A stretch of 64,000 nt of DNA from Cavia porcellus (taxonomy: Eukaryota > Chordata > Mammalia > Rodentia > Caviidae), in the NCBI RefSeq assembly GCF_034190915.1, contig NW_026947484.1, positions 77,013,982 through 77,077,981 on the forward strand. The letters are read 5' to 3'. Below, piece by piece: positions 24,138 through 37,303 of this stretch (the first letter of the stretch is position 1; every line of letters begins with the position of its first letter). Position numbers and translations under genes: made by a program. Under the pieces are notes generated by a model. That model made no database searches and was not told the DNA's origin. It was given only the letters and a program-made list of their open reading frames with translations.

Positions 24138-24270
24138 GGGCCAGTGATGATAAGCCTTTTAGAAACCAAATGCCAAACTGCAACCCAAAACACTTATTTA
24201 TCACAAAGTGCCAACACTGGAATTAAACCAGAATACCAAGATTTTAGTTTAGAAAAAACAACTCATACAT
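24138..24270 (+). repeat. Unidentified interspersed repeat, copy 2
   Basis: Shares 'caacccaaaacacttattta', 'tcacaaagtgccaacactgg' and 'aattaaaccagaataccaag' with the minus-strand block at 3,471-3,555. The similarity ends on the left near 'gggccagtgatg'. Family not recognised. Confidence 0.5.
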
Positions 24271-24328
24271 TAACATCTTTTGAATTAAAAGAAAAATACA
24301 GCAAGCATTATTATTGACTATAAGTAGT

Positions 24329-24372
24329 GTGTGTGTATATATATAGGCTGTGAATTATATATATATATAGCT
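24329..24372. repeat. (TG)n/(TA)n simple repeat
   Basis: Short TG run passing into TA runs. Confidence 0.75.
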
Positions 24373-24690
24373 AGCTATAAAAAGAACAAACCTAAATAAC
24401 ATTATGTTCAATGAAACAAGTCCCCGAGAGACATACTAAAAATTCTCATCACCCATAAGCAGCAACTAAAGAAATTGATACAACAGAAGAGAGCAGAATA
24501 ACAGAGGGAGGGGGAAGGCTAGAGGAAGGCTGAATAATGAACCTCAGGGAAAGTAGTTTCAAATACAAATAAATGATAAATATTTAAGGATATGGAAATC
24601 CTAATTACTATGTATATGTGTTGAATAATCACACTGTGTCATATATATATAGGTTCAATTATGTGTATGTGTCACTTAAAAGAAATTAAA

Positions 24691-26093
24691 AAAAAAGGTA
24701 GGAGAGAGAAGGTTGTGTCAGTAAAATGTCAAAGTAGGAGAGCTCATCGCTTATTCTCTCTGAAATTATTAGATAGATAAATGCATAATAATAGACTTGG
24801 GAGAGTTCAGGAATGCAGTTAAGAAGCTGCAACGCAGCTGTAATAGAAATGGCAGAACGGAAGTTTCTGAACTTCAGCACTTTGCTCCAGTCTTATGGCT
24901 ATTCACAGACAAGAACATTTTTGTGCAAATCTCAAAATTTAGGAATAAAACAAATATATCTACAGATGCCACCAAAGCAATTAAAAAGCACATGAAAAGA
25001 ATGACAAACACAGTCTTGCTGAGTTTCATCACCTTTCTCTGCTCCAAGTCAGAGCAGTGCCATAAAAAGGGCAGTCCGTGGGCTCATGGCTTCCACATTA
25101 AGGATAGAGAAGCAGAGGTAGAGGTAGAGGGTCTCATGCTAGGATGCTTCCCAGTAAGTCATTTTAGCCTAACCTCACTGAGAATACTACAGAAAATTGC
25201 AGGGTCAGATTACCCAGGGTTAGGTGGAAACAAAGAAGGGAGGCTGAGCACACATTGAACAACACTTCAAACTTTGGTAGTAGCACTCTTTTCCTGCCAG
25301 GAATGACTTCCAAAAATAGACACCAGCCAACAGCCCCTCAGTAACACTAAGATGATTGTGACCAGAAGCATGCTGAAAGTTCAATCTGGCTTGAGTGCTG
25401 CGATATCTAACCTCCATGTGCAGGCTCAATATATATCTCATGGGCCATTGATGTAAGGAACCACCAGGCCTCTGGGTTCCAGCAGAGCTCGAAGGAAGTC
25501 TTCTCAATCCAGGAGTCAAAACACTACAACTTTCCAGTTGCAAGCTTAGCCCAGTGATGACCCAGGCAGGGTGGCAACCTCATAGGCTAGATCAAATAGT
25601 GAAAGTCTGTTCCTGGTGAAAACATTTATGAAGCTCCAAGATGTTCCTATCTCCTTAGATGTGGATTCTAACACAACAAATTACAAAGAATCAGGGAATC
25701 ACGGAATCACCAAAAGAAACCAACAAAGCTCCAATAATGGATTCTAAAGGAATATATACCTAGTCCATTCATGGACTATGAAGGAAGAGAACAAGAAAAC
25801 AAGATGCAAGACCTCTGTGAACCAGCACCATGTATGAGCTGCCACTGCCTGGGGACAGCTAGACCCCAGACCCTTCCAGCTTGTGGGCTTGGAAACAAGA
25901 GCCACCTCTTCCCTTACAAGAAGCAACCTGATAATCTGGAGAAACACAGGCTGTGACAACAGCAATTGAGGTGAAATGCAGTTTAATACTTGAGGTGTTT
26001 CACAAACTTTGCAGGTTGAGGGCTGGTGGTCTGGTCATCTATTCAGAAGAGCACAGTGTGTATTGTAGCATGTAAGGGGATCTCCTTCTGAAG
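24691..26093. other. Diverged sequence; no gene recognised
   Basis: Includes the longest non-L1 open frame of the area, 24,797-25,258 plus strand (153 codons), which shows no domain, signal peptide or typical codon pattern; I do not call it a gene. 25,640-25,960 resembles old L1 5' UTR/ORF1 sequence ('aacaaagctccaataa'). Confidence 0.35.
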
Positions 26094-26475
26094 GTTGTTA
26101 ATTACCTATTAGCTTGTTTTGAAGTTCTGTATCATTTTCATTGTTTTGTTGGGTTGGGTTTATTATCTTTTGTTTTGTTTGGTCTTGTTATAGTCAATAC
26201 ATGGGCAGCTACTTCAAAGATAGCAAGATATACCCATTTTGGATTTACTGTTGCCTTATTTTCAAGTCCTTTATTACATTCATTATTTTGTTTTCACTAG
26301 TTCTACTCTGTTCTGTTTTGATTTCTACTATGTCTAAAGGTATTTACAGCTATTTTGAGGACAATGGGAACCATTGTTGATTTTGTACTATTTTGAAGTC
26401 CTATGTCACTTACACTAGTTTTATGATTGACTTTATTCTGTTTTATTTTGCTTGTTTTTATTCTCTTTAAAAAAG
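26094..26475 (+). mobile_element. 5'-truncated L1: 3' UTR only, plus strand
   Basis: Matches the repetitive L1 3' UTR seen in HAL1d: 'cctattagcttgttttgaag', 'acagctattttgaggacaat' and 'accattgttgatttt' recur in order, ending 'ttctctttaaaaaagaa'. No ORF2 sequence precedes it. Confidence 0.65.
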
Positions 26476-26784
26476 AAATATAGATCTATGAAGTGATTGG
26501 CAAAGAATTAGAATAATCCTTTTAAAGAAAGTCAGAGACTAGAAAAATGTATAATTTAAAAAATCAGGTAAAATTTCAAAAATAACACAAAAACAAAAAT
26601 GAGAAGTTTGACAAAGAAATAAAAGCATTTAAAAGTTAAAATTCTAGCTGCTAGAGATTATAGTGGATTCCCTTAAAATTTCAATAAAAAGCTTCATCAT
26701 TGTCTACCAAAAAATACCAAAAGAATACATGGGTTCAAAGACAGAATATTTAAAAATATTTTATTCAGAGAGAAAAGAAAAAGA

Positions 26785-27215
26785 ATAAAAAATGTCTTAG
26801 TCAATTGTGTGTTGCAGTAACAAGATAATTGAGGCTAAATTGTAAAGAAGAGGGATTTATTCACTTCACAGTCCTAGAAGAAGGGATGTTTAAAGCTGGA
26901 TTTGTATGACTGTCACGCTGCATTGTAAGGTGAGAAATGGAATCACATAGTCGCAGTGCACACACAAGCAGTAAGGGGCCAAAATATCAAATGTTACCTT
27001 GCTTTTACTGACTTGTTCTTACATAAATAATCCAGTTTCATAAAGCCAAACTCATTCCTGGGAGGTCTAATCCAGTTTCAAGAAATCTAACTAATTCAGA
27101 CATTAATCCAGATAACCTCCAAAAAGCACCATCTCCTAGCACTGCAACAATGAGAAATTAAATTTCAGCATGGGTTTTGGCAAGGATACGATACACCAAG
27201 CCACAGCAGAAGCCT
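26785..27215 (-). mobile_element. Solo LTR, MaLR-like, minus strand
   Basis: On the minus strand it begins 'ctgctgtggcttggtg', has 'gaataaatccctcttcttt' as polyadenylation region near 26,860 and ends 'gactaagacatt', an arrangement typical of MaLR LTRs. No interior attached. Family not assigned. Confidence 0.5.
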
Positions 27216-27219
27216 ACAG

Positions 27220-29440
27220 GAAATACACAAAACCACCAAGAGAACATAGAGTATGAGTTACAAAAGGTCAAGACAATGAGCAGAGGAAGAAAAACATATT
27301 AAAAGAAATGACTGGAAACTCCCCAAATGTGGGGAAAGATAACATCTAGACACAGTGAGTACAGAGGTCTCCAGTGATACTTAATCTGAAGACCAGTCAC
27401 CATGATATATATAATCAAACTATCAAAAATCAAAGGCAAAGAAAACACTCCGATTGCAGCAAGAGACAAAAAAAATCACATATGAGAGAATTTCATTGGG
27501 GTTATCAGTGGATTTCTCAGGAAAAATTCTGCAGGCCAGGAGAGAATAGGAAAATACATTTGAAGTGCTGAATAAAAAACATGCCACCTAAGAATCCATT
27601 ACCCAGCAAAGCTATCATTCAGAAATGAGGGAGAAGTAATAACTCTCCCAAAGAAAATCTAAGGAAGTGCACAACCACAAAGACTCCCTGGATAAAAGGG
27701 AGATTTGTAATCTGAAATGAAAAGTTGCTCATTAATAATGTAAAGCATAGGAAGATATGAAATTCAAAGGTGTAAGTAATACAGAGTCATAGTCATAATC
27801 CTCTAGGAATGAAATGGTAGTGAATATAGCAATTTAATTCTAGATTAAGGATTGAAAGACAACATTATTAAAAATAACTATAGCTAAAATAAATTTTAAT
27901 GACCACAATTACAAAATGATGTGAAATTTGACTTTAAAACATAAAATGTATTGTAAAAGAATGGAGTACATGCAATTGAAGCCTAATTATTATCAGCTTG
28001 AAATAGCCTGTTGTAGTATAAGATGCTTTATATAAGCTCCATGGTAACCATAACGCAAAAACCTATGGCACATGCAGAAAACATAAATAGAAAAGAATAA
28101 AAGGATATCACTTTAGAAATCACTGACCCACAAAAGAAGATTGCAGTGAGGGAAGAATAAAACAAAGTGTTTTAAAAACCATTAGAAAGGAAATTATAAA
28201 ATGGGAGTAGCCAGTATAAGTTATTGCTTTGAAGTAAATGGATAAAATTTTCCAATCAAAAGACAGAATAGATGAATAAATTAAAAAATCACCCAACTAT
28301 ATGATATCTAAAAGACACCTCACAAAGAAAGGGGAAGGAAAAAATGTATTCCATATAAATGAAAACCAAAAGTGAGTAAAGGTAAATTATACTGTTTCAA
28401 ATGAAATGGCTCAAAACCATTAAAGAATGCAAAGACCATTAATGTAATCATAAAGGGATCAGTTGATAAAGAGGCTATAAAAGTATAAATATGTATGTAC
28501 TCAGTATCAGAACTTAAATATAAAGCAAATGTTAAAGAATTTGAAGGAAGAGATAAGATTGTAATTAAATGATATTAGTAGACTTCAGTGCCCTACTTTC
28601 AATAGCAAAAAATTAACCAGACAAAATCAAATGAAGAAATATTAAACTACATTTTAGATCAAGTTAATCCAATAGATATATACACAAAAATTCACTTAGC
28701 AGCAGAATACACACACTTTTCAAGTGTACATAGAACATTTTTAGAGATGAACTATATATATGTTGTCTCAGAAGATGTCTAAACAAATTTAAGTGGATTG
28801 AAATATAGCAAATATTTTCAAACTATGGTATGAAACTATACATCAGTAACAGCAGAAATCTTGACAAATTCACAAAATGCGGAAACAAGACAATCTGCTC
28901 TGTGTCAAGGAAATCAAGAGACAAAAAGGAAATGAGACACATGAAAATAGAAGTATAATATGCCTAAACTTTTGTGATTAAAGTAAAAGCAGTTGCAAAA
29001 GGTGAATTTATAGTAATTAATACCTATATCAAAAAGAAACTTCTCAAACAACCTAATATTACATGTTAAGACACAAACAAATAAATAAGACACAAATTAA
29101 GCCCAAATTTAGCATTCTGGAAGCTAAGGCAAGAGGACTCTAAGGTCAAACCCCACCTGGGCTGCTTAGCAGCTGAGCGGTACCTTGTCTCAAAATGAAA
29201 ACTGGAAAAAGGCTAGAAATATAATCCAGCGCTAAGTCCTTTGGGTTCAGTTCCAAGTACTGTGGGGGTGGGGTAGGATACGTTAATCAAATCATAAATG
29301 AACAAAGTATTATAACTGATAACACAAAATGCAAAGGATCATGAAACATTACTCAACAGTGGGATAACCTAGAAAAAATGAATAAATTTCTAAACATAGC
29401 TTCCAGAATGCTAGAATTACAATCACATGCCATCATTCTT
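27220..29440 (+). mobile_element. Ancient L1 fragment: end of ORF1 and first part of ORF2
   Basis: Plus-strand homology to the C-terminal part of ORF1 ('gatttctcaggaaaaattct' near 27,511; 'acccagcaaagctatcattc' near 27,601) and then to the ORF2 start region ('aatggataaaattttccaat' near 28,237). Highly diverged with frequent stops. A dimeric SINE interrupts it near 29.1-29.28 kb, after which ORF2 resumes ('gggataacctagaaaaaatg'). Confidence 0.55.
29097..29275 (+). mobile_element. B1-ID type dimeric SINE, plus strand
   Basis: Left half resembles a 7SL-derived B1 monomer ('ggaagctaaggcaagaggac', 'ccacctgggctgcttagc', 'ccttgtctcaaaatgaaaac'). Right half resembles an ID element ('ggctagaaatataatccagc', 'gggttcagttccaagtactg'). 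The B1-plus-ID arrangement is a rodent feature. Diverged, so old. Boundaries approximate. Confidence 0.65.
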
Positions 29441-29444
29441 CCCT

Positions 29445-29605
29445 GTCTCATTTTCTTGATTAGTCTAGGTAAAGGTTTGTCAAATTTGCTCATTTCTTGA
29501 AAAATCAACTCCGTGTCATTGATCTTTTTATACTTTCAGAGATCTCTATTTCACTGATTTCTGCTCTAATCTTTGTTATTTCCTTCCTTTTGCTAAAGTA
29601 CAAGT
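29445..29605 (-). mobile_element. Ancient L1 ORF2 fragment, minus strand
   Basis: Antisense ORF2: 'gattagtctaggtaaaggtt' and 'gatttctgctctaatctttg' blocks. Opposite orientation to the L1 immediately upstream, so either a separate insertion or a 5' inversion. Confidence 0.5.
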
Positions 29606-29639
29606 CAAAATCTCTTGTGAGACAAGACAAACTCTTAGC

Positions 29640-29893
29640 TATCAATCTCTAAAAATCAAAACAAGTTAACATAATCCCAAGGTATAAAGGCACAGGGTTC
29701 ACATTGCCATTCCAAAATGGAAGAATAGGGAGGAGAGAAAGAAGAATCAGACTGAAGCATATCTAAAACTATCAAGGGAAACATTATATTTTGTGGCTTT
29801 CTCTGGCATCTGGGCCTCATGGTGATAACGGGTGAGTTCCAGAGGGTTTGGGCAGCCCCACCACTATTGCTTTTCTGGCAGCAGACCAACAGC
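29640..29893 (-). mobile_element. Possible MaLR interior, left part, minus strand
   Basis: 'caagggaaacattatatttt' and 'ggcatctgggcctcatggtg' resemble antisense MaLR internal sequence. It appears to continue at 40,222 beyond the HAL1b insertion. Non-coding. Confidence 0.4.
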
Positions 29894-29915
29894 GTCTCTT
29901 GGGCCAGCTCCTCTC
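29894..29915. repeat. Putative target-site duplication of HAL1b composite (left)
   Basis: 22 bp with core 'ttgggccagctc', matching 40,222-40,243 with two mismatches. Confidence 0.6.
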
Positions 29916-31006
29916 TTTTCTTTTTTTTATTTTAAAGAGAGTAAAATTAAACAGAAAAAAATAGATCATAAGGAAACAGTTTTAAGAAACATGGATTTCA
30001 AAACAAGTCCACTGGAGATCTTCACTGTCTATCATATTGTCTCTTGTTTTCTTCCAAATAGTTGTCCACATCTTCACACACAGTGAATACATACTGAATA
30101 TTATAGAACTAAACTAATCAGAACAGGATTATGAAGGCTTTTTAGGTCTTTAAGACAGATATTAGGGAGGTCAACAATGGCTGCCATGTCTCTCTTTCTC
30201 TTCGAAGTAGCTGTCCGTATCTTTACATATGCTGAAATTGAACATAAAAGACTAGACTGATAGCATTCTGAACAGTGAATAATAGTACTGCTATATTTTA
30301 TATCATAATGCTACATAATTAGCACTGATATCTTAGTATTTCTTCTTCTTCAGAGTATCTGTTCATTACATCTGTTCATTAATCTGTTCCCACAAACTGT
30401 TTAGAAATTCTCCACATGTGTGAATCTCTACATGTATACCTATCCTTTCTGTATCATAGGGAAAAATATATCAAAACAAGACAACAAAACAAATTCCTAG
30501 AAAAATATGAAATGAAAAAGACATATAAAACCACAATATTAGGTGATCTACAGTAATTACTATGCTTTCTCTTGCCATTTTCAATAGAATTGTCTATATC
30601 ATCAGACAATATAATTGAAAATAGCATTACATAGCAATTTTAATACAAAGACAACTTTAGAGATGTTGTAGGACTTCAAAAGCAGTTACTAATCAATCCG
30701 GAATGGGTATCTTATTACGCCTTGTCATCTTCAGAGTAGTTGCCTCTACTCCTAGACTTGATACTATCAAGCATACCAAATTTGAATAAAATCAGTCAAG
30801 ACAAAATAGCACTCTAACAAAATAGATTCAAATATCAGTCGTAGTAAGACAATGTAAGTAATACAGGGCTTCAGTTTAAGTTAATAAGGAATTAAGGATA
30901 TTTACCGTAGTATATCCTGCTATTTTTGCTGTGCCCTCAGATCTAGTATGAGTAGACAGACTGGAACAAAGTAAAATCAAACTAAACAGAGCGATAAGAC
31001 TACTGT

Positions 31007-31019
31007 GGCTTTTAAATCC
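31007..31019. repeat. Target-site duplication of L1b (left)
   Basis: ggcttttaaatcc, identical to 37,535-37,547. HAL1a has a single copy at this site (complement of 'ggatttaaaagcc' near 16,588). Confidence 0.9.
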
Positions 31020-31883
31020 TTTTTTTTTATTTAAAGAGAGAAGAAAAAAAGGACATAAAAAAACAATGCAGTAAAAGGATACAAATAATACAGTATTTCT
31101 AGAAAAAAATATGTACAGTACAAAATCACCAGTTAACAGGCTACACAGTATCTTCCCAGAAACAGTTGTCCATATCACTAAATTAAAGCATATAAAGTGA
31201 ACATTCATACAGTGAAATTGGAGACAGTTCCGTTCAATGATCCAACAAAAGCTCAGTTATATGGTTTTCCGTCCTACACTCTCGAACATACCTGCGGTTA
31301 TATCCCTTAGTCCACCTTACTTTCCTCTCTTTTTTACAGTAACGATTAGACTTTTAGGGCTTTATTACTCTCACGGTTCTTATTACTTTTTTGAAGAGAA
31401 TAAAAACAAATGTGACTAAGCAAAACAGAGTCAGAACAGAAGGGTGGGCATAGCATGTGATGCAAAAATAGAATACCAGGTGATCAAAAGTGGTTACAAT
31501 TGTGCCTCTTGCTATTTTTGAATTGAGTTGTCTATATCATCAGGTATAATAGAATTGATCAAAACAATACGGAACAAAACCAATAAAATCTACACTGAGG
31601 ACCTTACAGGACTTCAAAAAAAAAAAAAAAAGGATGATAGTCAATCCATATTGGGCATCATAGTATATCTTATTGCCTTCAAAGTGATTGCCTATACCCT
31701 CAAACTTGATACTATCAAACAAAATAGAATATATAATAATCAGACAGAACAAGATGCGGAGAGCAATACTGGGGTTCAAGTCAGGTTAATAGGACAACAA
31801 AAAAGTTACTATAATGTGTACCGTTATTCTTTATTTTAGTTTTCCCTTAATTAAAAAAATGACAGAAAATAGATTAATTTTTA

Positions 31884-31933
31884 AAGAGATAAGAGAGGAC
31901 ATTGTAATAGAGATAAGAGAGGACATTGTAATA
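31884..31933. repeat. Short tandem duplication in L1b 3' UTR
   Basis: A unit of about 27 bp containing 'gataagagaggacattgtaa' occurs twice in a row. Confidence 0.8.
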
Positions 31934-32475
31934 GAACAACGCAGGGCAGAACTGAGCAATTCAAGCATCCTTGTGTTTCACCAACAGATAATCTAATATA
32001 ATAGTAGTCACCATAGTGCCTCTTTCCTTAAATTGTTTGAGTGTAACTTCACGTGCTATAATATCAAGTGTGTCTAGACAGTGTGAAGCCTTTCAAGAGA
32101 ATGCAAGAATTACAAGGTATTTAGAACCTGCTAATAGAAAACAAACAATGGTTTCTATATTATCTCTTTGCCTATAAAGAGTTTTGTTTATATTATACCA
32201 TATAGTGAAATATAGTAAGATACAACATCTTAAAACCAGTGGAAACAGATGTACTACAGCTTGATGGGACTTCAAAACAAGATGATATTAAATCAGCACT
32301 AGCTTTTGTGTTGTGTTGCTTTCTTCAAAATAGCTATTTGTGCTATTGTAGATACTAAAATCAAACAACCCAGGTTAAAACCGTTGCGGTTAATGAGGGA
32401 AAACATTATATGGCTTCAAACCAATATGATTAAGAATCATAATTACCACATACTTCTATGTATTCTTATCATTTC

Positions 32476-35400
32476 TTACACTAGGGAAACTATTCGGCAT
32501 TTATACATGTGAGTTTGATTTATTTCACTTATGAGTATGGTCTCAAGCTGTGTCCATTTATTTATAAATGTCTCAATGTGGTCATTCTTTATAGCTGAGT
32601 AGTACTCCATTGTATAAAAATACCACAACTTTTTTATCCATTCTTCAGTTGATGGACACTTAGGTTGTTCCAAGTTCTGGCTATTACAAATTGTGCTGCT
32701 ATAAACATGGATGCACATATATCACTATGGTATGATGCTTTCAGTTCTTCTGGGAATATGCCTAGAAGTGGTATAGCTGGGTCATATGGGGCTTCCAGTC
32801 CTAGTTTTCTGAGAAATCTCCAGACTGACCTCCACAATGGTTGCACTAGTCTACACTCCCATCAACAGTGCAGGAGAGTTCCTTTTTCTCCACAGCCTCT
32901 CCAGCATTTGTTGTTGTTGGTTTTCTTGATCTTGGCCATTCTTTCAGGAGTGAGAAGAAATCTCAGTGTGGTTTTAATTTGCATTTCTCTAATGACCAAT
33001 GATGATGAACATTTTTTCATATATTTATTTGCCATTTGTATTTCTTCATCTGAGAATTGTTTGTTCATCTCAGATGCCCATTTTTGGATTGGGTCTTTGA
33101 ATTTTGGGGGCCTGATTTTTTAAAATTCTTTATATGTTTTAGACAGAAGTCCTTTGTCTGAGGGGCAGTTCACTAAGATTTTTTTCCCAGTTTGTGGGTT
33201 TTCTTCTTACCACCTCGAGACTTCTTTTGACATGCAGAAACTTTTTAATAAAAGGTGATCCGAGTTATTGATTCTGGGAAGTATTTCCCATGTGGTCTAA
33301 GTCCTGTTCATGAATTCTCTACCTACTCCTATATCTTCAAGGTTTATACCCAATTGTCTTCCAATAGATTTAGTGTTTCTGTTTTAATATTTAGATCTTT
33401 GATCCATTTAGATTTTATTTTAGTACATGGTGATAGGCATGGGTCTAGTTTTAGTTTTTGACATATGGAGAGCAGTTTTTCCAGCACCATTTATTAAAGA
33501 GACTCTCATTAAACCTGTTCGGCCCCTTTATCGAAGATAAGGTAGTTGAGTGTGTTTGCAGTTGTGGTTGTATCTTCTAATCTATTCCACTGATCTTCAG
33601 CTCTGTTTTGGTTCCAGTACCATGTTGATTTTACTACTGTTGCTTTGTAGTATAACTTCAAGTCAGGGACTGTGATGCCTCCTGCCTTGCCTTTGCTGCT
33701 TAGAATTGCCTTTGCTATTCTAGGTCTCTTCTGTTTCCAGATGAATTTTAGGAGTGATTTCTCGAGTTCTATGAGGTACGTGGATGGTATTTTTATTGGG
33801 ATTGCATTGAATCTGTATAAAAGTTTTGGGAGAATGGCCATTTTCACAATATTTATTCTCCCTATCCATGAGCAAGGGATGTTTTTCCATTTTCTGGGAT
33901 CATCTTCAATTTCATTTTTCAGTGTATTATAATTTTCCTTGTATAGGTCTTTCACTTCTTTTGTGAGAGTAATTCCTAGATATTTCATTTTTTTGGTTGC
34001 TAGTGTGAAGGGTATGGCTTCTCTTATTTCTCTTTCTGTGACTTTGTTGTTAGTGTATAGGAATGCTATTGATTTTTGAGTATTGATTTTATAGCCAGCT
34101 ATATTACTAAATTTATTCATCATATCTATCAGTCTTTCAATGGAGTTTTGGGGATCTTCTATATAGAGTACCATGTCATCTGCAAATAATGATAGCTTAA
34201 CTTCTTCTTTTCCTATGTTTACGCCTTTTATTTCTCTCTCTTGTCTAATTGCTCTGGCTAGTATTTCCAGTACTATATTAAACAGGAAGGTGATAAGGGA
34301 CATCCTTGTCTTGTGCCTAATTTTAAACTAAAGGCCTTCAATTTTTGGCCATTTAGTATGATATTGGCTGTTGGTTTGTCATAGATGGCCTTTATTATAT
34401 TGAGGTAAAGACCATCTATTCCAATTTTCTGCAGGGTTCTTATCATGAATGAATGTTGGACCTTATCAAAAGCTTTTGCTGCCTCTATAGAAATGATCAT
34501 GTGGTTCTTACTTTTGGCTCTATTGATATGGTGTATTACATTTATTGATGTACGTATATTGAACCATCCCTGCATGCCTGGGATGAATCTCACTTGGTCA
34601 TGGTGTATGATCTTCTTGATGATTTGCTGCATCGTATTTGCCAATATTTTATTGAGGATTTTTGCATCTGTGTTCATTAGGGAGATCGGTCTGTAGTTCT
34701 CTTTTTTAGTTGGGTCTTTCTCAGGTTTTGGTACTAGAGTAATATTTGCTCCCAGGAATGACTTAGGAAGGATTGTTTCCCTTTCAATTTCATTGAAGAG
34801 TTTGAGGAGTGTTGGCATTAGGTTTTCTTTGTATTTCTTGTAGAATTCTGCAGTGAATCCATCTTGACCTGGACTCTTTGTAGGTAAGGATTTAATTACC
34901 TTTTTTGATTTCATTAATAGAAATTGGGTTATTCAGTAGTTTTACATCTTCATGACCTAGCTTTGGTACTTCATATGCTTCTAGGAATCTGTCCATTTCC
35001 TCTGTGTTATCAAACCTTTGGGAGTAGAGGTTTTTGAAATAGGTGTTGATGATTTTCTGTATTTCTATAGGGTCTGTAGTGATTTCTCCTCTTTCATTCC
35101 TTATTGCATGAATTTGAGCTTTTTCCTCCCTTTTTAAAATAAGGTTGACTAGGGGATTATCAATTTTATTTATTCTTTCAAAGAACCAACTCTTTGATTC
35201 ATTGATTTTTTGGATTTTTTTTTTAGTCTCTATTGCATTGATTTCTGCTCAGATTTTTATAATTTCTTCTCTTCTTTTGACTTTGGGCTTGACTTGCTCT
35301 TCTTTTTCTAGATGTTTGAGGTGTAATATCAGGTTATTTATTTGTATTCATTCTATTTTCCTGATGTGTGAACTCAGTGCTATAAATTTTCCTATGAGGA

Positions 35401-36302
35401 CAGCTTTCATTGTATCCCACAGATTCCGGTAAGTTGTATTTGTGTTTTCATATTCTTGTAGGTAGTGTTTAATTTCTTCTTTGATTTCCTCTGTGACCCA
35501 CTGATTACTCAAGAGTGTGTTATTCAGTTTCCATGTGTTTGTGGGAATTTTGTAGTATCTTTTATCATTAATTTCTAATTTCATAATGCTATTGTCCGAT
35601 AGCATGCAAGGGATGATTTCAACCCTTTTGCATTTATTTAGATATGTTTTGTGAATTAATATATGGTCTATTTTAGAAAATGACGCATGTACTGTTGAGA
35701 GGAATGTGTATTCTGTTGTTGTTGGGTGGAATACTCTGTATATGTCTATTAAGTCCATTTGTTCACAGGTACGATTCAGTTCTTTTATTTCTTTGCTGAT
35801 TTTCTGTCTGGTTTATCTGTCCATTGGTGTCAATGGTGTGTTAAGATCTCCTGTTAGAATTGTGTCACTGTTAACTTGGTTTTTCATTTATGTTAGTACT
35901 TGTTTTATATAACTGGGTGCTCTGGAGTTTGGTGCATATATATTTAAGATAGTTATCTCTTCCTCTTGGAGTTTTCCCCTAACCAGTATGTAGTGACCTT
36001 CTTTATGCCTTCTGATCATTATTGGCTTGAAGTTCACATTGTCTGCAAACAGAATAGCCACCCCCACTTTTTTTTTGGGTTCCTGTTGCATGAAGTATTG
36101 TTTTCCATCCTTTGACTTTTAGTCTGTGGGTATCCTTTTGGGTTAGATGGGTTTCTTGTAGACAGCATATGGTTGGATTTTGTTTCTTGATCCATTCTGC
36201 CAGTCTGTTTCTTTTAATTGGTGCATTAAGACCATTTACCTTAATGGTTATAACTGTTATATATTGGTTTATTGTTGACATTTTATCTTTCTGTTGTTGC
36301 AT
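32476..36302 (-). pseudogene. L1b ORF2 pseudogene
   Basis: Collinear with the intact ORF2 from 'MQQQKDK' at 36,302 to the end at 32,476. Long open pieces remain: 33,509-34,303 (264 codons, with the '[14 protein letters not shown]' active-site region) and 34,273-34,914 (213 codons, ending in the '[10 protein letters not shown]' region). The break between them and others in the endonuclease and C-terminal parts inactivate it. The cysteine-rich end is readable near 32,870-32,920. Would have encoded the endonuclease and reverse transcriptase of L1. Confidence 0.85.
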
Positions 36303-36322
36303 CTTTGTCTTTTGGTTCTGTT

Positions 36323-37303
36323 TAATTGTCTGCTTTGTTTAGTGGTTTTTTCCTAGATGCATTTAGGCTGTCTTTCAGTATTCTTTGCAGCGTTGGCTTG
36401 GTGATCATGTAGTTTTTCAGCTATTCTTTGTCATGGAAGTATCTTATTTCTCCATCCATTTTGAAGGACAGTTTTGCAGGATACATCAGCCTAGGTTGGA
36501 AATCATTTTCCTTTAGGATCTGAAATACTTCATTCCATGCTCTTCTTGACTTTATTGTTTGTGCTGAGAAGTCTGCTGTGATTCTCATAAGTTTTCCTTT
36601 ATAGGTGATCTGTCTTTTCTCTCTTACAGCTTTTAATATTCTATTCTTTTGTTCGATTTCTGGGATGGCCCTTACTATGTGTCTGGGTGTAGTTTTATTT
36701 TGGTTATGGCTATTTGGAGTTCTATACTTCACTGATCTTGATATCGGTTTCCAGTCTCATGTTTGGGAAATTTTCAGCTATTACTTCTCTAAATATCCCC
36801 TTGACATCCTTTACGTTGTTCCCTTCTTTTTCATTTATCCCTATTAACCTTATGTTGTTCCTTTTTGCATCATCTTGCAGGTGTTGAATTGTTATTTCAT
36901 GATTTCTTGTTATTTTTAAAAGATCTTTCCTTTCCCGTTCACTAGCTGCAATCTTGTCTTCAAGGTCTGAAATTCTATGTTCACATTCATTGAGACGGTT
37001 TTTACAACTTCTGATGGAGTTTTTGATTTCCTGTATATCTCTTTGTATCTGCTTTATACATTCTGTTTGTTTCTTATATTGTTCATCCAGGGATTCTATC
37101 TTTTTGTTTATCTCCTCAAGTTTTTAAACTGTGTCTTCTTTAAATATGTTCAGCATCTCCTTCTTTTATCATTTCTTGTTTTACCTGAGAGATTATTTCT
37201 AGTTTGATTTCATTTAAGGCTTCCCAGAATTGCTTCTTTATTTCAGTTACTATTATTTCAGGTATTTCAGGTATGTGGCATATATTTTCTTCTATACACC
37301 ATG
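36323..37303 (-). pseudogene. L1b ORF1 pseudogene
   Basis: The C-terminal half is open over 36,421-36,732 ('EVFQILKENDFQPRLMYPAK', and 'GEIRYFHDKE', where the young L1 has a stop instead of this R). The coiled-coil N-terminal half is broken by frameshifts. The start corresponds to 'atggtgtatagaagaaaat' on the minus strand. Confidence 0.75.

Larger units (their letters stand above)
23600..24690 (+). mobile_element. Ancient L1 3' end, plus strand, broken by later insertions
   Basis: 'caaatgctggcaaggatgt' (near 23,642) and 'agctatcccatttatgggca' (near 23,791) mark the ORF2 C-terminal region. 24,390-24,690 continues with the ORF2 end and 3' UTR ('attatgttcaatgaaacaag'). A CA repeat, a SINE and an unidentified repeat lie between. 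Confidence 0.55.

Noticed and set aside
24797..25258. 153-codon plus-strand frame
   Set aside because: No recognisable domain, overlapping frames in the same region, surrounded by old repeats; best explained by chance.
26785..29915. Host gene exons among old repeats
   Set aside because: All recognisable stretches are L1, MaLR or SINE; no splice-bounded conserved coding segment seen.
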